Source of the DNA: Paenibacillus sp. Soil750 | GTDB taxonomy: Bacteria > Bacillota > Bacilli > Paenibacillales > NBRC-103111 | DNA length: 64,000 bases | Direction: 5' to 3' | NCBI RefSeq assembly: GCF_001428045.1 | Contig: NZ_LMSD01000043.1 | Span: 124,001 to 188,000, forward strand | Part shown: piece after piece, positions 34,177-41,875 of the stretch | Layout: every line of letters begins with the position of its first letter | Position numbering within the stretch: the stretch's first letter is position 1 | Translations under genes and position numbers: made by a program | The notes under the pieces: generated by a model | Told to the model about the DNA's origin: nothing | Databases searched by the model: none | What the model saw: the letters and a program-made list of their open reading frames with translations, nothing else

Positions 34177-34440
34177 ATGCCGCGACGTCGTAATAGTGGT
34201 CCGCATACGATTGATCCGAATAAAGCTATGATTCAATCCGTACATTATGAAAATGGAAGTATTGGGGCTGTTCAATTTCAAAATGGCCAAGTGGTCGATG
34301 TCCAGACAGCTATTGAGATGACGGAAGCCGATTTAATCGAAGATGCGAATACGGGGGTAAATCGGAAAGGCGAGAAAACCTTACGTTCCTATCCGGATGG
34401 AGATCCAAGCAATAATTTATCGAATTTACCGCGATTTTAA
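34177..34440 (+). CDS. DUF3892 domain protein
   Basis: 87 residues. The domain lies at about 18-70, with IQSVHYENGSIGAVQFQNG and the C-terminal GEKTLRSYPDG and LSNLP segments of DUF3892. Function unknown. ATG 34177 follows GAGGAGGAG; the in-frame start at 34108 would read through the hairpin. Monocistronic with a strong terminator behind it. Confidence 0.85.
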   Translation: MPRRRNSGPHTIDPNKAMIQSVHYENGSIGAVQFQNGQVVDVQTAIEMTEADLIEDANTGVNRKGEKTLRSYPDGDPSNNLSNLPRF

Positions 34441-34453
34441 AGGATTTGAAAAG

Positions 34454-34486
34454 CTGTTTACCATTCATATGGTGAACAGTTTTTTT
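34454..34486 (+). terminator. terminator after the DUF3892 gene
   Basis: CTGTTTACCAT-TCAT-ATGGTGAACAG followed by seven T. Confidence 0.9.
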
Positions 34487-34495
34487 GCATTTTGC

Positions 34496-34528
34496 ATTAA
34501 AAAAGCTGCTGAGCGTCTCAGCAGCTTT
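34496..34528 (-). terminator. terminator for the - strand membrane protein gene
   Basis: AAAGCTGCTGAG-ACG-CTCAGCAGCTTTTTT when read on the - strand: a perfect 12-bp stem with six T. Confidence 0.9.
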
Positions 34529-34544
34529 GAATGCGATTGCAAAA

Positions 34545-34829
34545 TTATTTTTTAAAATAGCCTCCAACATAATTGTAGAGGACGCCAACTACACCGATAT
34601 AATAGGCGATTTTGATAATGAAATCGGTATGATCTAGCGGCATCATGTTGGAAAGTAAGAATAATGGGAACACAAAGTACAAAAGGTCTCTCAAGTAATT
34701 TGTAATCGTAGAACTGGAGAACGTGCCTGATGAGAACGATTTGAACAAATCTACTACAAAGCTAAGACCCATGACTCCCAAGACAAGCCACATTGCATAA
34801 AGCATTAAACCCGATAGTGTAAGTGCCAT
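34545..34829 (-). CDS. small membrane protein, 94 residues
   Basis: Three likely membrane helices (about 8-27, 45-62, 70-88) with a Ser/Thr-rich loop SFSSGTFSSSTIT between the first two. GGGGGTG precedes the start, and a strong terminator closes the gene. I recognise no family; its size and layout could suit a holin-like or stress membrane protein, but nothing supports that beyond hydropathy. Stands alone between oppositely directed genes. Confidence 0.75.
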   Translation of the reverse strand: MALTLSGLMLYAMWLVLGVMGLSFVVDLFKSFSSGTFSSSTITNYLRDLLYFVFPLFLLSNMMPLDHTDFIIKIAYYIGVVGVLYNYVGGYFKK

Positions 34830-34921
34830 GTCTGATTCACCCCCACATACGAAGATTTGCTTTCAATCTATCATATGCGGCAATGTGACAAGTCGTGCTA
34901 AGTAGTCGGAAATTTTTGTGA

Positions 34922-35785
34922 TTATGTGTGCATCGTATTTCGGAAGATATGAGGGGAGACGCCTACATACTTTTTGAAAATACGCGAGAAGTAGAAGACA
35001 TCTTTATAACCCAGCGAGTCGGCAATTTCCTTTACGGAATTCGTCGTATTCAACAAAATATTTTTGGCTTCAGCCATTTTCATTCTATGCATATAAGTGT
35101 TTAGCGGATAACCGGAATAATCACTGACGACTCTGCGAAGGGTAGAAAGTGAAATGTGATGTCGTTTCGCAATGCTATGTGCATCAAAGGGTTGATATAA
35201 CGAATCACTGAGCTCATTGATAAGATTGATGAACTGCCCCGACTTCGTTGTTTCCGTTGTGGCTTCCGCCCGCTGAATGAATTCAAACAGTAACGACTCA
35301 ATAAGTAAAGCTGCTCGATCAATATTAGCAGGAATGCCACTTTCCATCGCAATGAATATTCGCTCAATTCGATTATGCTGGGCAGCATCTTCATAACCAA
35401 CCTGTTTCACTTGATCTAAGTCTGTCAACCAACTGTTCTGCCATTCCTTTACTCGGCTGCCTTCGAGCGTAAAATAATACTCATCCCAGAAGCCTCCGGG
35501 ATCAGGGCCATATTGATAAACTTGATTCGGCCGGAAGAAAAATAGACTGCCGCTCTCCACTTTTTGAACTGGTCCGTCATTGACTCGGTAAGTTCCCTTG
35601 CCTCCTGCGATATATACAATGGCAAAGCTCTCGAATGTGGCATGTCCGCGAAACATAATCCGCCCAGGCAGATGTCCGACATGTCGAATGAGGAGGGATT
35701 GCAGCTTCAATTTACTAGCATCGATTGGTAAAGTAATGATTCGAAGTGGATAAGGACTTATTGTATCGTCCATGAACCTGGGCAT
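34922..35785 (-). CDS. AraC family transcriptional regulator
   Basis: 287 residues. The N-terminal cupin-like sensing domain spans about 20-150 (FESFAIVYIAGGKGTYRV, FFFRPNQVYQYGPDPGGFWDEYYF). The C-terminal double helix-turn-helix spans about 190-285 (AKRHHISLSTLRRVV; EIADSLGYKDVFYFSRIFKKYVGVSPHIFR split over two helices). Such regulators usually respond to sugars. GGAAGGA decides the start: the ATG at 35794 touches it, while ATG 35785 lies 9 nt away. It is divergent from the MFS transporter gene, its likely target. Confidence 0.9.
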   Translation of the reverse strand: MPRFMDDTISPYPLRIITLPIDASKLKLQSLLIRHVGHLPGRIMFRGHATFESFAIVYIAGGKGTYRVNDGPVQKVESGSLFFFRPNQVYQYGPDPGGFWDEYYFTLEGSRVKEWQNSWLTDLDQVKQVGYEDAAQHNRIERIFIAMESGIPANIDRAALLIESLLFEFIQRAEATTETTKSGQFINLINELSDSLYQPFDAHSIAKRHHISLSTLRRVVSDYSGYPLNTYMHRMKMAEAKNILLNTTNSVKEIADSLGYKDVFYFSRIFKKYVGVSPHIFRNTMHT

Positions 35786-35925
35786 AACATACATTCCTTC
35801 CGAACTGACTCCGTGATATGATGATGAAAGTTAAACCGCATAAACTTTCGTATATTTTCATTATAAGGGAGAATCTATGCCTACGTAACTAGTTTATAAA
35901 AATTCGTTCAGAAAGAGTGGACAAC

Positions 35926-37125
35926 ATGACGACCGCATTAAAACGACTATTATGGATGAGTATAAGTTCTGGCATTATTTTTAACTATATGGGCATATTT
36001 ATTAATCTTTTTATTTGGGAAAAAGGAAATCAAATCTTCGACGTTGCGTGGTTTAATCTCGTTATGTTTCTAGCTTGGGGAGTGGCTTTTATGTACGGAG
36101 CCAATCTTCTATCTAAGTTTACGATTGGCTCCGTGATGCGAGTTGCTGCCATAGGGGCAGGCGTCACATTTGTTCTTCTATCCTGGGTGCATTTTGAACC
36201 GAAAATCCTTTATATTTCTTTGATCGCAATTCCCGTGGGGCTTACGAACGGTTTGTATGGATCTGCGAATAATATGGGCATCTCGCTTTTCGGCAAAGGG
36301 AAGGAGTTTACCGTATTTTTTTCTGCAGTCAATGTGATTGGTCAGTTGATTTCTTTCCTTAATCCATTACTATTTGCAGTGATTATTAAGTGGATGGGAT
36401 TCACTGCGTCCTTCTTCATTATGTTCATCTTCATCGCACTTATGATTTTCACATCGTATTTCGTTCCACCTATTTCTTTAAAAGAAGCGAATGAACCTGT
36501 TTTTCGTAAGTTCCGCTTGGGCCATGTATTTGCAACACCACAATTGAAATGGATGATTCCTTCGCTTGTTGCTGGCGGTTTTTTCATTCAGTTTCAGGGG
36601 ATATTCTCACTGATCTTTACCTTTTCAGTCACACAAGATAAGCTCAACATTGCATTGCTCCAAATCATGTACACATCGTTCACGATTGCTTGTGTGTTCA
36701 TTTATCGTATTTTTAGTCGTACACGAGAGATTAGTGACAACAAATGGTTAAGCTTTGGCATGGCAGCCGCGGCAGCAGGTTTCTTGTTAGCGTTATTCCC
36801 GACTCCTTTGATTCTGATTCTTTCCAACATCTTAACGACGATCGGATTGTTCTTCTTCTCTACAATTTGGAGTTCCCGACAATTTCTTGTGACATATCAA
36901 TTAGAACCGATTCATCAAACAAGAGTAATGGTATGGCGGGAACTTATCCTTGTTATTTCACGAATGTTTCTACTGGCGTTGATCCTCGGGATTCAGGACT
37001 TTGATGGATACGTATTTAAGGCTGTGATGATCTTTAGTTTCTCAAGTGCCTTGTTAATCCCCTATTTTTCGAGAAAAAGTGATGAATCAGCTGTGAGGAC
37101 GGTTATGAAAGGCGTGGAATCTTAG
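35926..37125 (+). CDS. MFS transporter
   Basis: 399 residues with about twelve membrane helices in two halves joined near residue 190 (PPISLKEANEPVFRKFRLGH). ATG 35926 lies 8 nt after GAAAGAG; an in-frame GTG at 35917 overlaps that site. Substrate unknown. Divergent from an AraC-type regulator 140 bp away, which suggests control by a carbohydrate or related ligand. It is followed by AT-rich sequence with one copy of TTAATGGCATTAA. Confidence 0.85.
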   Translation: MTTALKRLLWMSISSGIIFNYMGIFINLFIWEKGNQIFDVAWFNLVMFLAWGVAFMYGANLLSKFTIGSVMRVAAIGAGVTFVLLSWVHFEPKILYISLIAIPVGLTNGLYGSANNMGISLFGKGKEFTVFFSAVNVIGQLISFLNPLLFAVIIKWMGFTASFFIMFIFIALMIFTSYFVPPISLKEANEPVFRKFRLGHVFATPQLKWMIPSLVAGGFFIQFQGIFSLIFTFSVTQDKLNIALLQIMYTSFTIACVFIYRIFSRTREISDNKWLSFGMAAAAAGFLLALFPTPLILILSNILTTIGLFFFSTIWSSRQFLVTYQLEPIHQTRVMVWRELILVISRMFLLALILGIQDFDGYVFKAVMIFSFSSALLIPYFSRKSDESAVRTVMKGVES

Positions 37126-37171
37126 GATTCCCGCTTTTTTTGTGTTTGATTTCATTTAATGAGATAAAATA

Positions 37172-37184
37172 TTAATGGCATTAA
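37172..37184. repeat. 13-bp palindrome TTAATGGCATTAA, copy 3
   Basis: Same sequence as at 6002 and 13729, here flanked by AATA and TTAAATATT. It lies 53 bp upstream of the ywbE promoter. Confidence 0.7.
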
Positions 37185-37236
37185 TTAAATATTATGAGTA
37201 AAATCCTTCATCGAGATGGGGTAGATGGGGAAACTA

Positions 37237-37245
37237 TGGTATAAT
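37237..37245 (+). promoter_or_regulatory. extended -10 promoter for ywbE
   Basis: TGGTATAAT fits TGnTATAAT. The RNA would start near 37252, which excludes the in-frame ATG at 37225. Confidence 0.65.
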
Positions 37246-37284
37246 GAATCACATTATGGCATGAAAGCAGGCGACTTACGCAGC

Positions 37285-37488
37285 ATGAATGGACAAAATC
37301 GGAAAGATGTAGTACCTGGCAGAGAAGTGAACATTGTGTTAAAGCAAGACCAACGAAGCGGGAAACTTACACGCGGGATCGTGAAGGATTTATTAACGAA
37401 CTCACCTACACATCCTCATGGTATAAAAGTAAGACTCACAGATGGCCAAGTCGGTCGGGTGAAAGAAATTATTACGCCGTCCAATTGA
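37285..37488 (+). CDS. ywbE: YwbE family protein
   Basis: 67 residues with the family sequence from MNGQNRKDVVPGREV through KQDQRSGKLTRGIVKDLLTN to HPHGIKVRLTDGQVGRV, a small beta-barrel-like fold of unknown function. ATG 37285 gives the family N-terminus; the upstream in-frame ATGs at 37225 and 37261 precede or touch the predicted transcription start. The ribosome binding site is weak (GCAGG, 13 nt). The YolD-like gene follows after 23 nt. Confidence 0.85.
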   Translation: MNGQNRKDVVPGREVNIVLKQDQRSGKLTRGIVKDLLTNSPTHPHGIKVRLTDGQVGRVKEIITPSN

Positions 37489-37511
37489 CGGAACATGGAG
37501 GAGAATAGGGG

Positions 37512-37763
37512 ATGGCAAAAGCGAAGGTAGCGAAACGGCCAACACGCGATGAATTCGTATTAGAAGAAATCGGGAACCAGTTGTCGGAAGCGAAGATGGA
37601 GAATTCCGAGATTGTTTTAACGGTTTGGGGGCGCGAGGAAACGGTGCGAGGCACGATCTCGACGATGGATTCACGTACGGGAAGAGTACATATGGATTGT
37701 AAAGGCGAGCTGGATAAGGTGCCGTTCATGGATATTATGAAAGTGGAGTATCCGCGGGATTAA
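37512..37763 (+). CDS. YolD-like protein
   Basis: 83 residues. After a basic N-terminus (MAKAKVAKRPTRDEF) comes a YolD-like segment, IVLTVWGREETVRGTISTMD and KVPFMDIMKVEYP. In B. subtilis YolD proteins accompany Y-family DNA polymerases, but none lies here; the family call is by resemblance. GGAGGAG precedes the ATG and the gene is probably co-transcribed with ywbE. Confidence 0.7.
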   Translation: MAKAKVAKRPTRDEFVLEEIGNQLSEAKMENSEIVLTVWGREETVRGTISTMDSRTGRVHMDCKGELDKVPFMDIMKVEYPRD

Positions 37764-37794
37764 TAGAAAGGACAGCTTGAAATTTAACCCATAC

Positions 37795-37867
37795 GCTTAT
37801 TTTTTACTTTTGTATGCAGCGGTTGTTACGCGTCTGGCTATGATAGTAAAGAATAAGCGATTTTTTC
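37795..37867. repeat. 14-bp inverted repeat with 38-nt spacer, T tract after
   Basis: CGCTTATTTTTTAC (37795-37808) faces GTAAAGAATAAGCG (37847-37860), 13 of 14 positions complementary, followed by ATTTTTT. It may be a long-loop terminator for the YolD-like gene or a binding site for the recombinase encoded 68 bp downstream. Confidence 0.6.
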
Positions 37868-37934
37868 ACCCCAAAAAATTGCACTAAATCTATATTTAAC
37901 GCAATTTAGTTTGAAACGGACGGAGTTTACTAGC

Positions 37935-38858
37935 ATGGACACTAGATTCACATATGATGACGACTTTTTGGAGCTTTTTGACACTTGGATGAAAGATCAG
38001 GGGTTCACGAAACGAACACAACAAGCGTACCTGGGAGATGTGCGTTTATTTCTGACGAGCCTTGGAGAGAATGAGTTGTCTACGATTGAAGCAATTGATA
38101 TCATGCGCTTCTTGACGAAGATGCGACAGGGTGGGGCGGGAGATGCCGCGCGGAATCGCTACCTCTCATCGATCCGAACATTTTTCTCAGCACTCATTGA
38201 ATTGCAGATAGTGAAGAACAATCCTTCTATCGCAGTCAAGAAATCGAAGGTAGAAAAGAATTCGGTTCCGACATTTCTGAGTGAGGAGCTGCTTTCCGTC
38301 TTTCTACAATCCATCGAAGGGAAATATCAGATTCGCAATGTAGCCATGTTCCTATTAATGAGCTATGCGGGCTTACGGGTCAGTGAGCTTCATCGGTTAA
38401 ATATCTCCGATTTTAATCGCGGCACGAATTCATTAATGGTTCTAGGGAAAGGTCGCAAGTGGCGTGTCATCCCGCTTCCCAGTGAAATCGTACATGTGCT
38501 TGAGCGCGCGCTTGTTGAGCGACTGGAGGCGAGAAGTGGGAGCGAGCAGCCGTTCTTTGTATCCCAATTCGGTCGGCGTATTAGCATACGAATGATTCAA
38601 TCGATTGCTGAGAAGCAGTTCGAGCAATTGAAGGGGCGATATATGGAGCTGCAAGGGAAATCTTTCTCGAGCCATAAGTTGAGGCATACATTTGCAACGA
38701 TGCAAGTGTTAGCGGGGACGGATATTCGAACTCTGCAAGAGTTGCTTGGACATGCCAGTATTCAAACGACCCAAATATACACACATGTAGGGGATAAACA
38801 AAAGCAGGAAGCCATGAATCGTGTATCCGCATTTATTCCAGTCGGAATGGGGATCTAA
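37935..38858 (+). CDS. tyrosine recombinase, XerD-like
   Basis: 307 residues. N-terminal core-binding domain (ELFDTWMKDQGFTKRTQQAY split over helices 1-2) to about residue 95, catalytic domain after. Active-site residues are Arg in YAGLRVSE, Lys in LGKGRKWR, HxxR in HKLRHTFA, His in LGHASIQTT and Tyr in IYTHVGD. Size fits XerC/XerD, CodV and RipX. ATG 37935 follows CGGAG; the TTG at 37911 has no ribosome binding site. Not next to the usual xerD or codV neighbours, so it may be an additional Xer-type enzyme. Confidence 0.87.
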   Translation: MDTRFTYDDDFLELFDTWMKDQGFTKRTQQAYLGDVRLFLTSLGENELSTIEAIDIMRFLTKMRQGGAGDAARNRYLSSIRTFFSALIELQIVKNNPSIAVKKSKVEKNSVPTFLSEELLSVFLQSIEGKYQIRNVAMFLLMSYAGLRVSELHRLNISDFNRGTNSLMVLGKGRKWRVIPLPSEIVHVLERALVERLEARSGSEQPFFVSQFGRRISIRMIQSIAEKQFEQLKGRYMELQGKSFSSHKLRHTFATMQVLAGTDIRTLQELLGHASIQTTQIYTHVGDKQKQEAMNRVSAFIPVGMGI

Positions 38859-38893
38859 GGGTTAAGTTGTCATAATTGGCTAATTCGGAGCAT

Positions 38894-38923
38894 AAAAGGG
38901 ATTGAGGGAGAAGTTCCTTTTTT
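38894..38923 (+). terminator. weak terminator after the XerD-like gene
   Basis: AAAAGGGA pairs with TTCCTTTT (one G-U/mismatch) followed by TT. Confidence 0.55.
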
Positions 38924-38953
38924 CACACAATGTCATTGGTAGGAGGTATAGCG

Positions 38954-39877
38954 ATGGCAATACGCCCACCCATCTTACAAAGTGGAGATACCATTGGCAT
39001 TGTTACATTAGGAAGCCCACTTGATGCGAGCACGATTGATGCTAGAATAGGGACACTTGGGGACATGGGTTTTAATGTTGTCGTAGGCAAATACGCATAC
39101 GCGTATGGAGGGATCGTTGCAGCGACGGCAGCACAGCGAGCGGAAGACCTGATGAGTATGTTTGTCAATCCGAATGTAAGTATGATTCTCCCAACTCGAG
39201 GTGGTACAGGGGTTAAGGATATATTGCCACTTCTCGATTATCCCCTCATTAATAGTCATCCGAAAATCGTTACGGGATACAGTGATATTACGATTTTATT
39301 AAATATTTTATTTCAATTTTCGAATCTCATTACATTTCAAAGTCTATTGCTGATTGATTTTAACCCGAATACACCAGCCTATAATTTCGATCAATTTTAT
39401 GCAGCGACCTCCACGCTTGTTAGCCCGAGAGTCATTCAAAATCCACCTAGTATGCCGTTGAATGGGCTTGTGAAGGGTACGGTAAGAGGGCAAATTGTTG
39501 GTGGTAATCTCACCTCATTCGTTGGGACACTGGGGACACCTTTCGAAGTAAATACAGTGGGTAAAATAATCGTCATCGAAGAGACGCATGAACCGACGAA
39601 TGCGATATATCGCTATTTGACGCAATTGATTATGGCGGGGAAATTTCGAGATTGCGTGGGGATCGTGATGGGACAATGTACGAACTGTACCACGTCCTAT
39701 GCGACGTCCTATAATGACTTAATTTTGGGGATCATCGTGCCTTTAGGGAAACCACTTTTGACTAACTTTAGTACGGCCCATGGCTTATACAAAGCGGCTA
39801 TTCCCATCGGGGCTATGGCTGAACTTGATACGTATGCGAACAAACTGACCGTTTTAGAACCAACCGTCACAGGATAG
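38954..39877 (+). CDS. LD-carboxypeptidase/MccF family peptidase (S66)
   Basis: 307 residues of the S66 family, which removes the terminal D-residue of L,D-peptides in peptidoglycan recycling or cleaves microcin C-like toxins. The N-terminal domain has RPPILQSGDTIGIVTLGSP, and the nucleophile serine lies in VTGYSDIT near residue 110. The other triad members fit VIEETHEP (Glu) and TAHGLYKAAIPIG (His). The usual GGYGS loop reads RGGTGV, a deviation. AGGAGGT sits 6 nt before ATG 38954. Cytoplasmic, no signal peptide. Confidence 0.85.
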   Translation: MAIRPPILQSGDTIGIVTLGSPLDASTIDARIGTLGDMGFNVVVGKYAYAYGGIVAATAAQRAEDLMSMFVNPNVSMILPTRGGTGVKDILPLLDYPLINSHPKIVTGYSDITILLNILFQFSNLITFQSLLLIDFNPNTPAYNFDQFYAATSTLVSPRVIQNPPSMPLNGLVKGTVRGQIVGGNLTSFVGTLGTPFEVNTVGKIIVIEETHEPTNAIYRYLTQLIMAGKFRDCVGIVMGQCTNCTTSYATSYNDLILGIIVPLGKPLLTNFSTAHGLYKAAIPIGAMAELDTYANKLTVLEPTVTG

Positions 39878-39909
39878 CTCAACTTAACTGCTGGAAAATA
39901 TAAAAGGAA

Positions 39910-39935
39910 AAGGCCGGTAGATACCGGCTTTTTTG
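39910..39935 (+). terminator. terminator after the S66 peptidase
   Basis: GCCGGT-AGAT-ACCGGC with A-rich left and T-rich right flanks, so it may also serve the converging NlpC/P60 gene. Confidence 0.88.
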
Positions 39936-39949
39936 TCCTTCACTGGTCG

Positions 39950-40576
39950 TTAGTTAATCAAACGGCGTGCTCCCCAATAATGCGCATCATAATAAGGAGT
40001 ACCAAATAAAGTGCTGACTTTCACTTCTCTTGTTCCCATTGTTCCTGCTTGTAGAATTTGATTATTGCCTAGATAGATAGCGACATGAGAAACACCAGTT
40101 GTATAGGTTCCTTGTAGAAAAACTAAATCTCCTTTGCGAAGGTTGCTCTTCTCCACAGGCGCTCCTAATTGACTTTGTAAAGCTGCAGAATGAAGCAAAT
40201 TAAATCCTTGTTGATTAAACGCATATTGAACAAAACCCGAACAATCAAAGGCTACATAAGGTGTGCTGCCGCCAAAAACATAAGGTACACCAAGCTGCTT
40301 CATCCCAATTGCAATGATCGCATCGGCTTTGACTTCCCAGCTAGCTTTTGGAGTCGCCTTCGAAGGAATAGAAATGATAACGCCTTCATAAATATTATCC
40401 GCATTCACTTTAGGGTTATTTGCGATAAGCTCGGACAGAGGCACATTAAACTTCTGAGAAATGGACCAGAAGGTGTCCGAATCCGTGGCTATGTACGTAT
40501 TGGAAGGCGCGGCATTTGCAATTCCACCGAACATGAGGCTAGTAGCAACAACTGTTGTAAGAATGATCTTTTTCAT
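39950..40576 (-). CDS. secreted LysM-NlpC/P60 endopeptidase
   Basis: 208 residues. Signal peptide to about residue 22 (MFGGIANAA). One LysM domain at 27-71 (YIATDSDTFWSISQKFNVPL). The NlpC/P60 domain follows, with the catalytic cysteine in FDCSGFVQYAF near residue 112 and histidine in VSHVAIYLGNNQ near residue 163. It resembles LytE/LytF/CwlS-type D,L-endopeptidases used in cell separation. AGGAGG lies 7 nt before the ATG. Together with the gene at 25711 it is the second secreted P60 enzyme in the window. Confidence 0.93.
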   Translation of the reverse strand: MKKIILTTVVATSLMFGGIANAAPSNTYIATDSDTFWSISQKFNVPLSELIANNPKVNADNIYEGVIISIPSKATPKASWEVKADAIIAIGMKQLGVPYVFGGSTPYVAFDCSGFVQYAFNQQGFNLLHSAALQSQLGAPVEKSNLRKGDLVFLQGTYTTGVSHVAIYLGNNQILQAGTMGTREVKVSTLFGTPYYDAHYWGARRLIN

Positions 40577-40907
40577 CGTCTTCCTCCTAGATGTCGAATG
40601 TGGTTACTTACACATTCTATCAAATTGAAGAAATAGAGAATATGAACAATATATGGATATGAGAAATAAGCTGAAATTTTGTTTACATAATATTAGTTAT
40701 GTCATTAAAATGAACTCAAAAGAACTAATCCGCGAATCCATAGTGCAGAAATAGATACATGAGTTTACACTATGTCAAATTTCGGCTCTAATTTAGGAAC
40801 AGAATGTATAATGAAAATAATGAAATTCGAGATATAATATAACATATAGAGTTACTAATACTCACAGAGAGATAACGCGATCTTCAGTGGATAGAAGGAG
40901 GAGCCCG
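40577..40907. other. 331-bp divergent intergenic region
   Basis: AT-rich and without a visible gene. It contains the dif-like site at 40680-40707 and two TATAAT sequences (40807-40812 and 40833-40838) as -10 candidates for the ABC ATPase gene, neither with a convincing -35. Confidence 0.55.
40680..40707. other. dif-like 11-6-11 site
   Basis: TGTTTACATAA-TATTAG-TTATGTCATTA. The inner ACATAA / TTATGT arms are perfectly inverted around 6 bp, the layout of Xer sites. On the - strand the right arm TTATGTAAAC equals 10 of 11 positions of the XerD half of the B. subtilis dif as I remember it; the other arm matches poorly. Confidence 0.4.
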
Positions 40908-41711
40908 GTGAATTCAGACTTTTCCCGTCAGAAAGTGGAAATTTCGTTGGATGGCGTCGGTATGGTGTTCGGTAAAAAAGGGAGGCAAGTGACCGTCCTT
41001 CAGAACATTACCTTCAATGTTGGGCAGAATGAATTCGTCACGGTATTAGGGCCTTCAGGTTGTGGCAAATCAACGTTGCTGCGACTTATGGCTGATCTCT
41101 TACAGCCCTCCAGTGGGCAAATTACGATTCAGAAGGAGCATCCCAAGGAAGTGCGGCTGCGCCGTAAATTCGGCATTATTTTTCGAACGCCTAACTTATT
41201 TGAATGGCGGACTGTACGAGAGAATATCGAGTTGCCACTTGAAGTTTACGAACAGTCTCGACATACGTACCAAGATCGGGTAGACCACTTACTCGATACA
41301 CTCGGTTTAACTAAATTTAAGGATTATTACCCCTGGCAGCTCAGTGTTGGTATGCAAATTAGAGTAGCTATAGCCCGTGCGTTATCCCTCGATCCTCCCA
41401 TACTCTTTATGGATGAACCCTTCTCAACTTTAGACGAATTTACGAATGACAAATTACAAATCGATTTACTGGAAATGAAGAAGAAAATGAACAAAACCAT
41501 CGTTTTTGTCACCCGTAGTACAACTGAGGCCGTGTTCCTCTCAAATCGGATCATCGTTTTATCCGCCAATCCAGGTCGTGTGCATGCGATTCATCAGGTT
41601 CCATTAGGTAATGATCGCACTTTGCAAACGAGGGATTCCCCACTTTTTCAGGAATTAACCGCTGCAATTCGAAAGTCTGTTTACGAGGGAAGTGAATCCT
41701 CCGAAGAGTAA
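40908..41711 (+). CDS. ABC ATPase with altered Q-loop, signature and H-loop
   Basis: 267 residues, closest in layout to SsuB/TauB/ThiZ-type importer ATPases. Walker A GPSGCGKST and Walker B ILFMDEP are intact. Three functional positions differ: the Q-loop glutamine is Arg (IFRTPNLFEW), the signature reads LSVGMQ instead of LSGG, and the H-loop histidine is Arg (VTRSTTEAVF). Such a protein may bind but hydrolyse ATP poorly. No permease gene is adjacent. It precedes the pyrimidine catabolism genes by 165 bp in the same direction. GTG 40908 follows AGAAGGAGGA; the GTG at 40887 lies before it. Confidence 0.82.
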   Translation: MNSDFSRQKVEISLDGVGMVFGKKGRQVTVLQNITFNVGQNEFVTVLGPSGCGKSTLLRLMADLLQPSSGQITIQKEHPKEVRLRRKFGIIFRTPNLFEWRTVRENIELPLEVYEQSRHTYQDRVDHLLDTLGLTKFKDYYPWQLSVGMQIRVAIARALSLDPPILFMDEPFSTLDEFTNDKLQIDLLEMKKKMNKTIVFVTRSTTEAVFLSNRIIVLSANPGRVHAIHQVPLGNDRTLQTRDSPLFQELTAAIRKSVYEGSESSEE

Positions 41712-41875
41712 CTTTTAAACAATGCTAAGGTTATCTTTCATTTACCACCAACTTACTACGCTGTCAAAACCAAATCTACTAATTGAAAAATAACAACAAT
41801 AGCTAGGGATGACATCCTCTTTTTGAACATAGGATTAGTGTAAGAACGAATGGACAAGAGATGGAGGGACTGCTT

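Noticed and set aside
31167..38858. Prophage or integrative element around the two recombinases
   Set aside because: No phage structural, replication or conjugation genes, no tRNA target and no flanking direct repeats were seen.
40680..40707. Chromosome terminus (main dif)
   Set aside because: Genes on both sides keep the + direction, so no replichore switch is visible; only a dif-like site is claimed.
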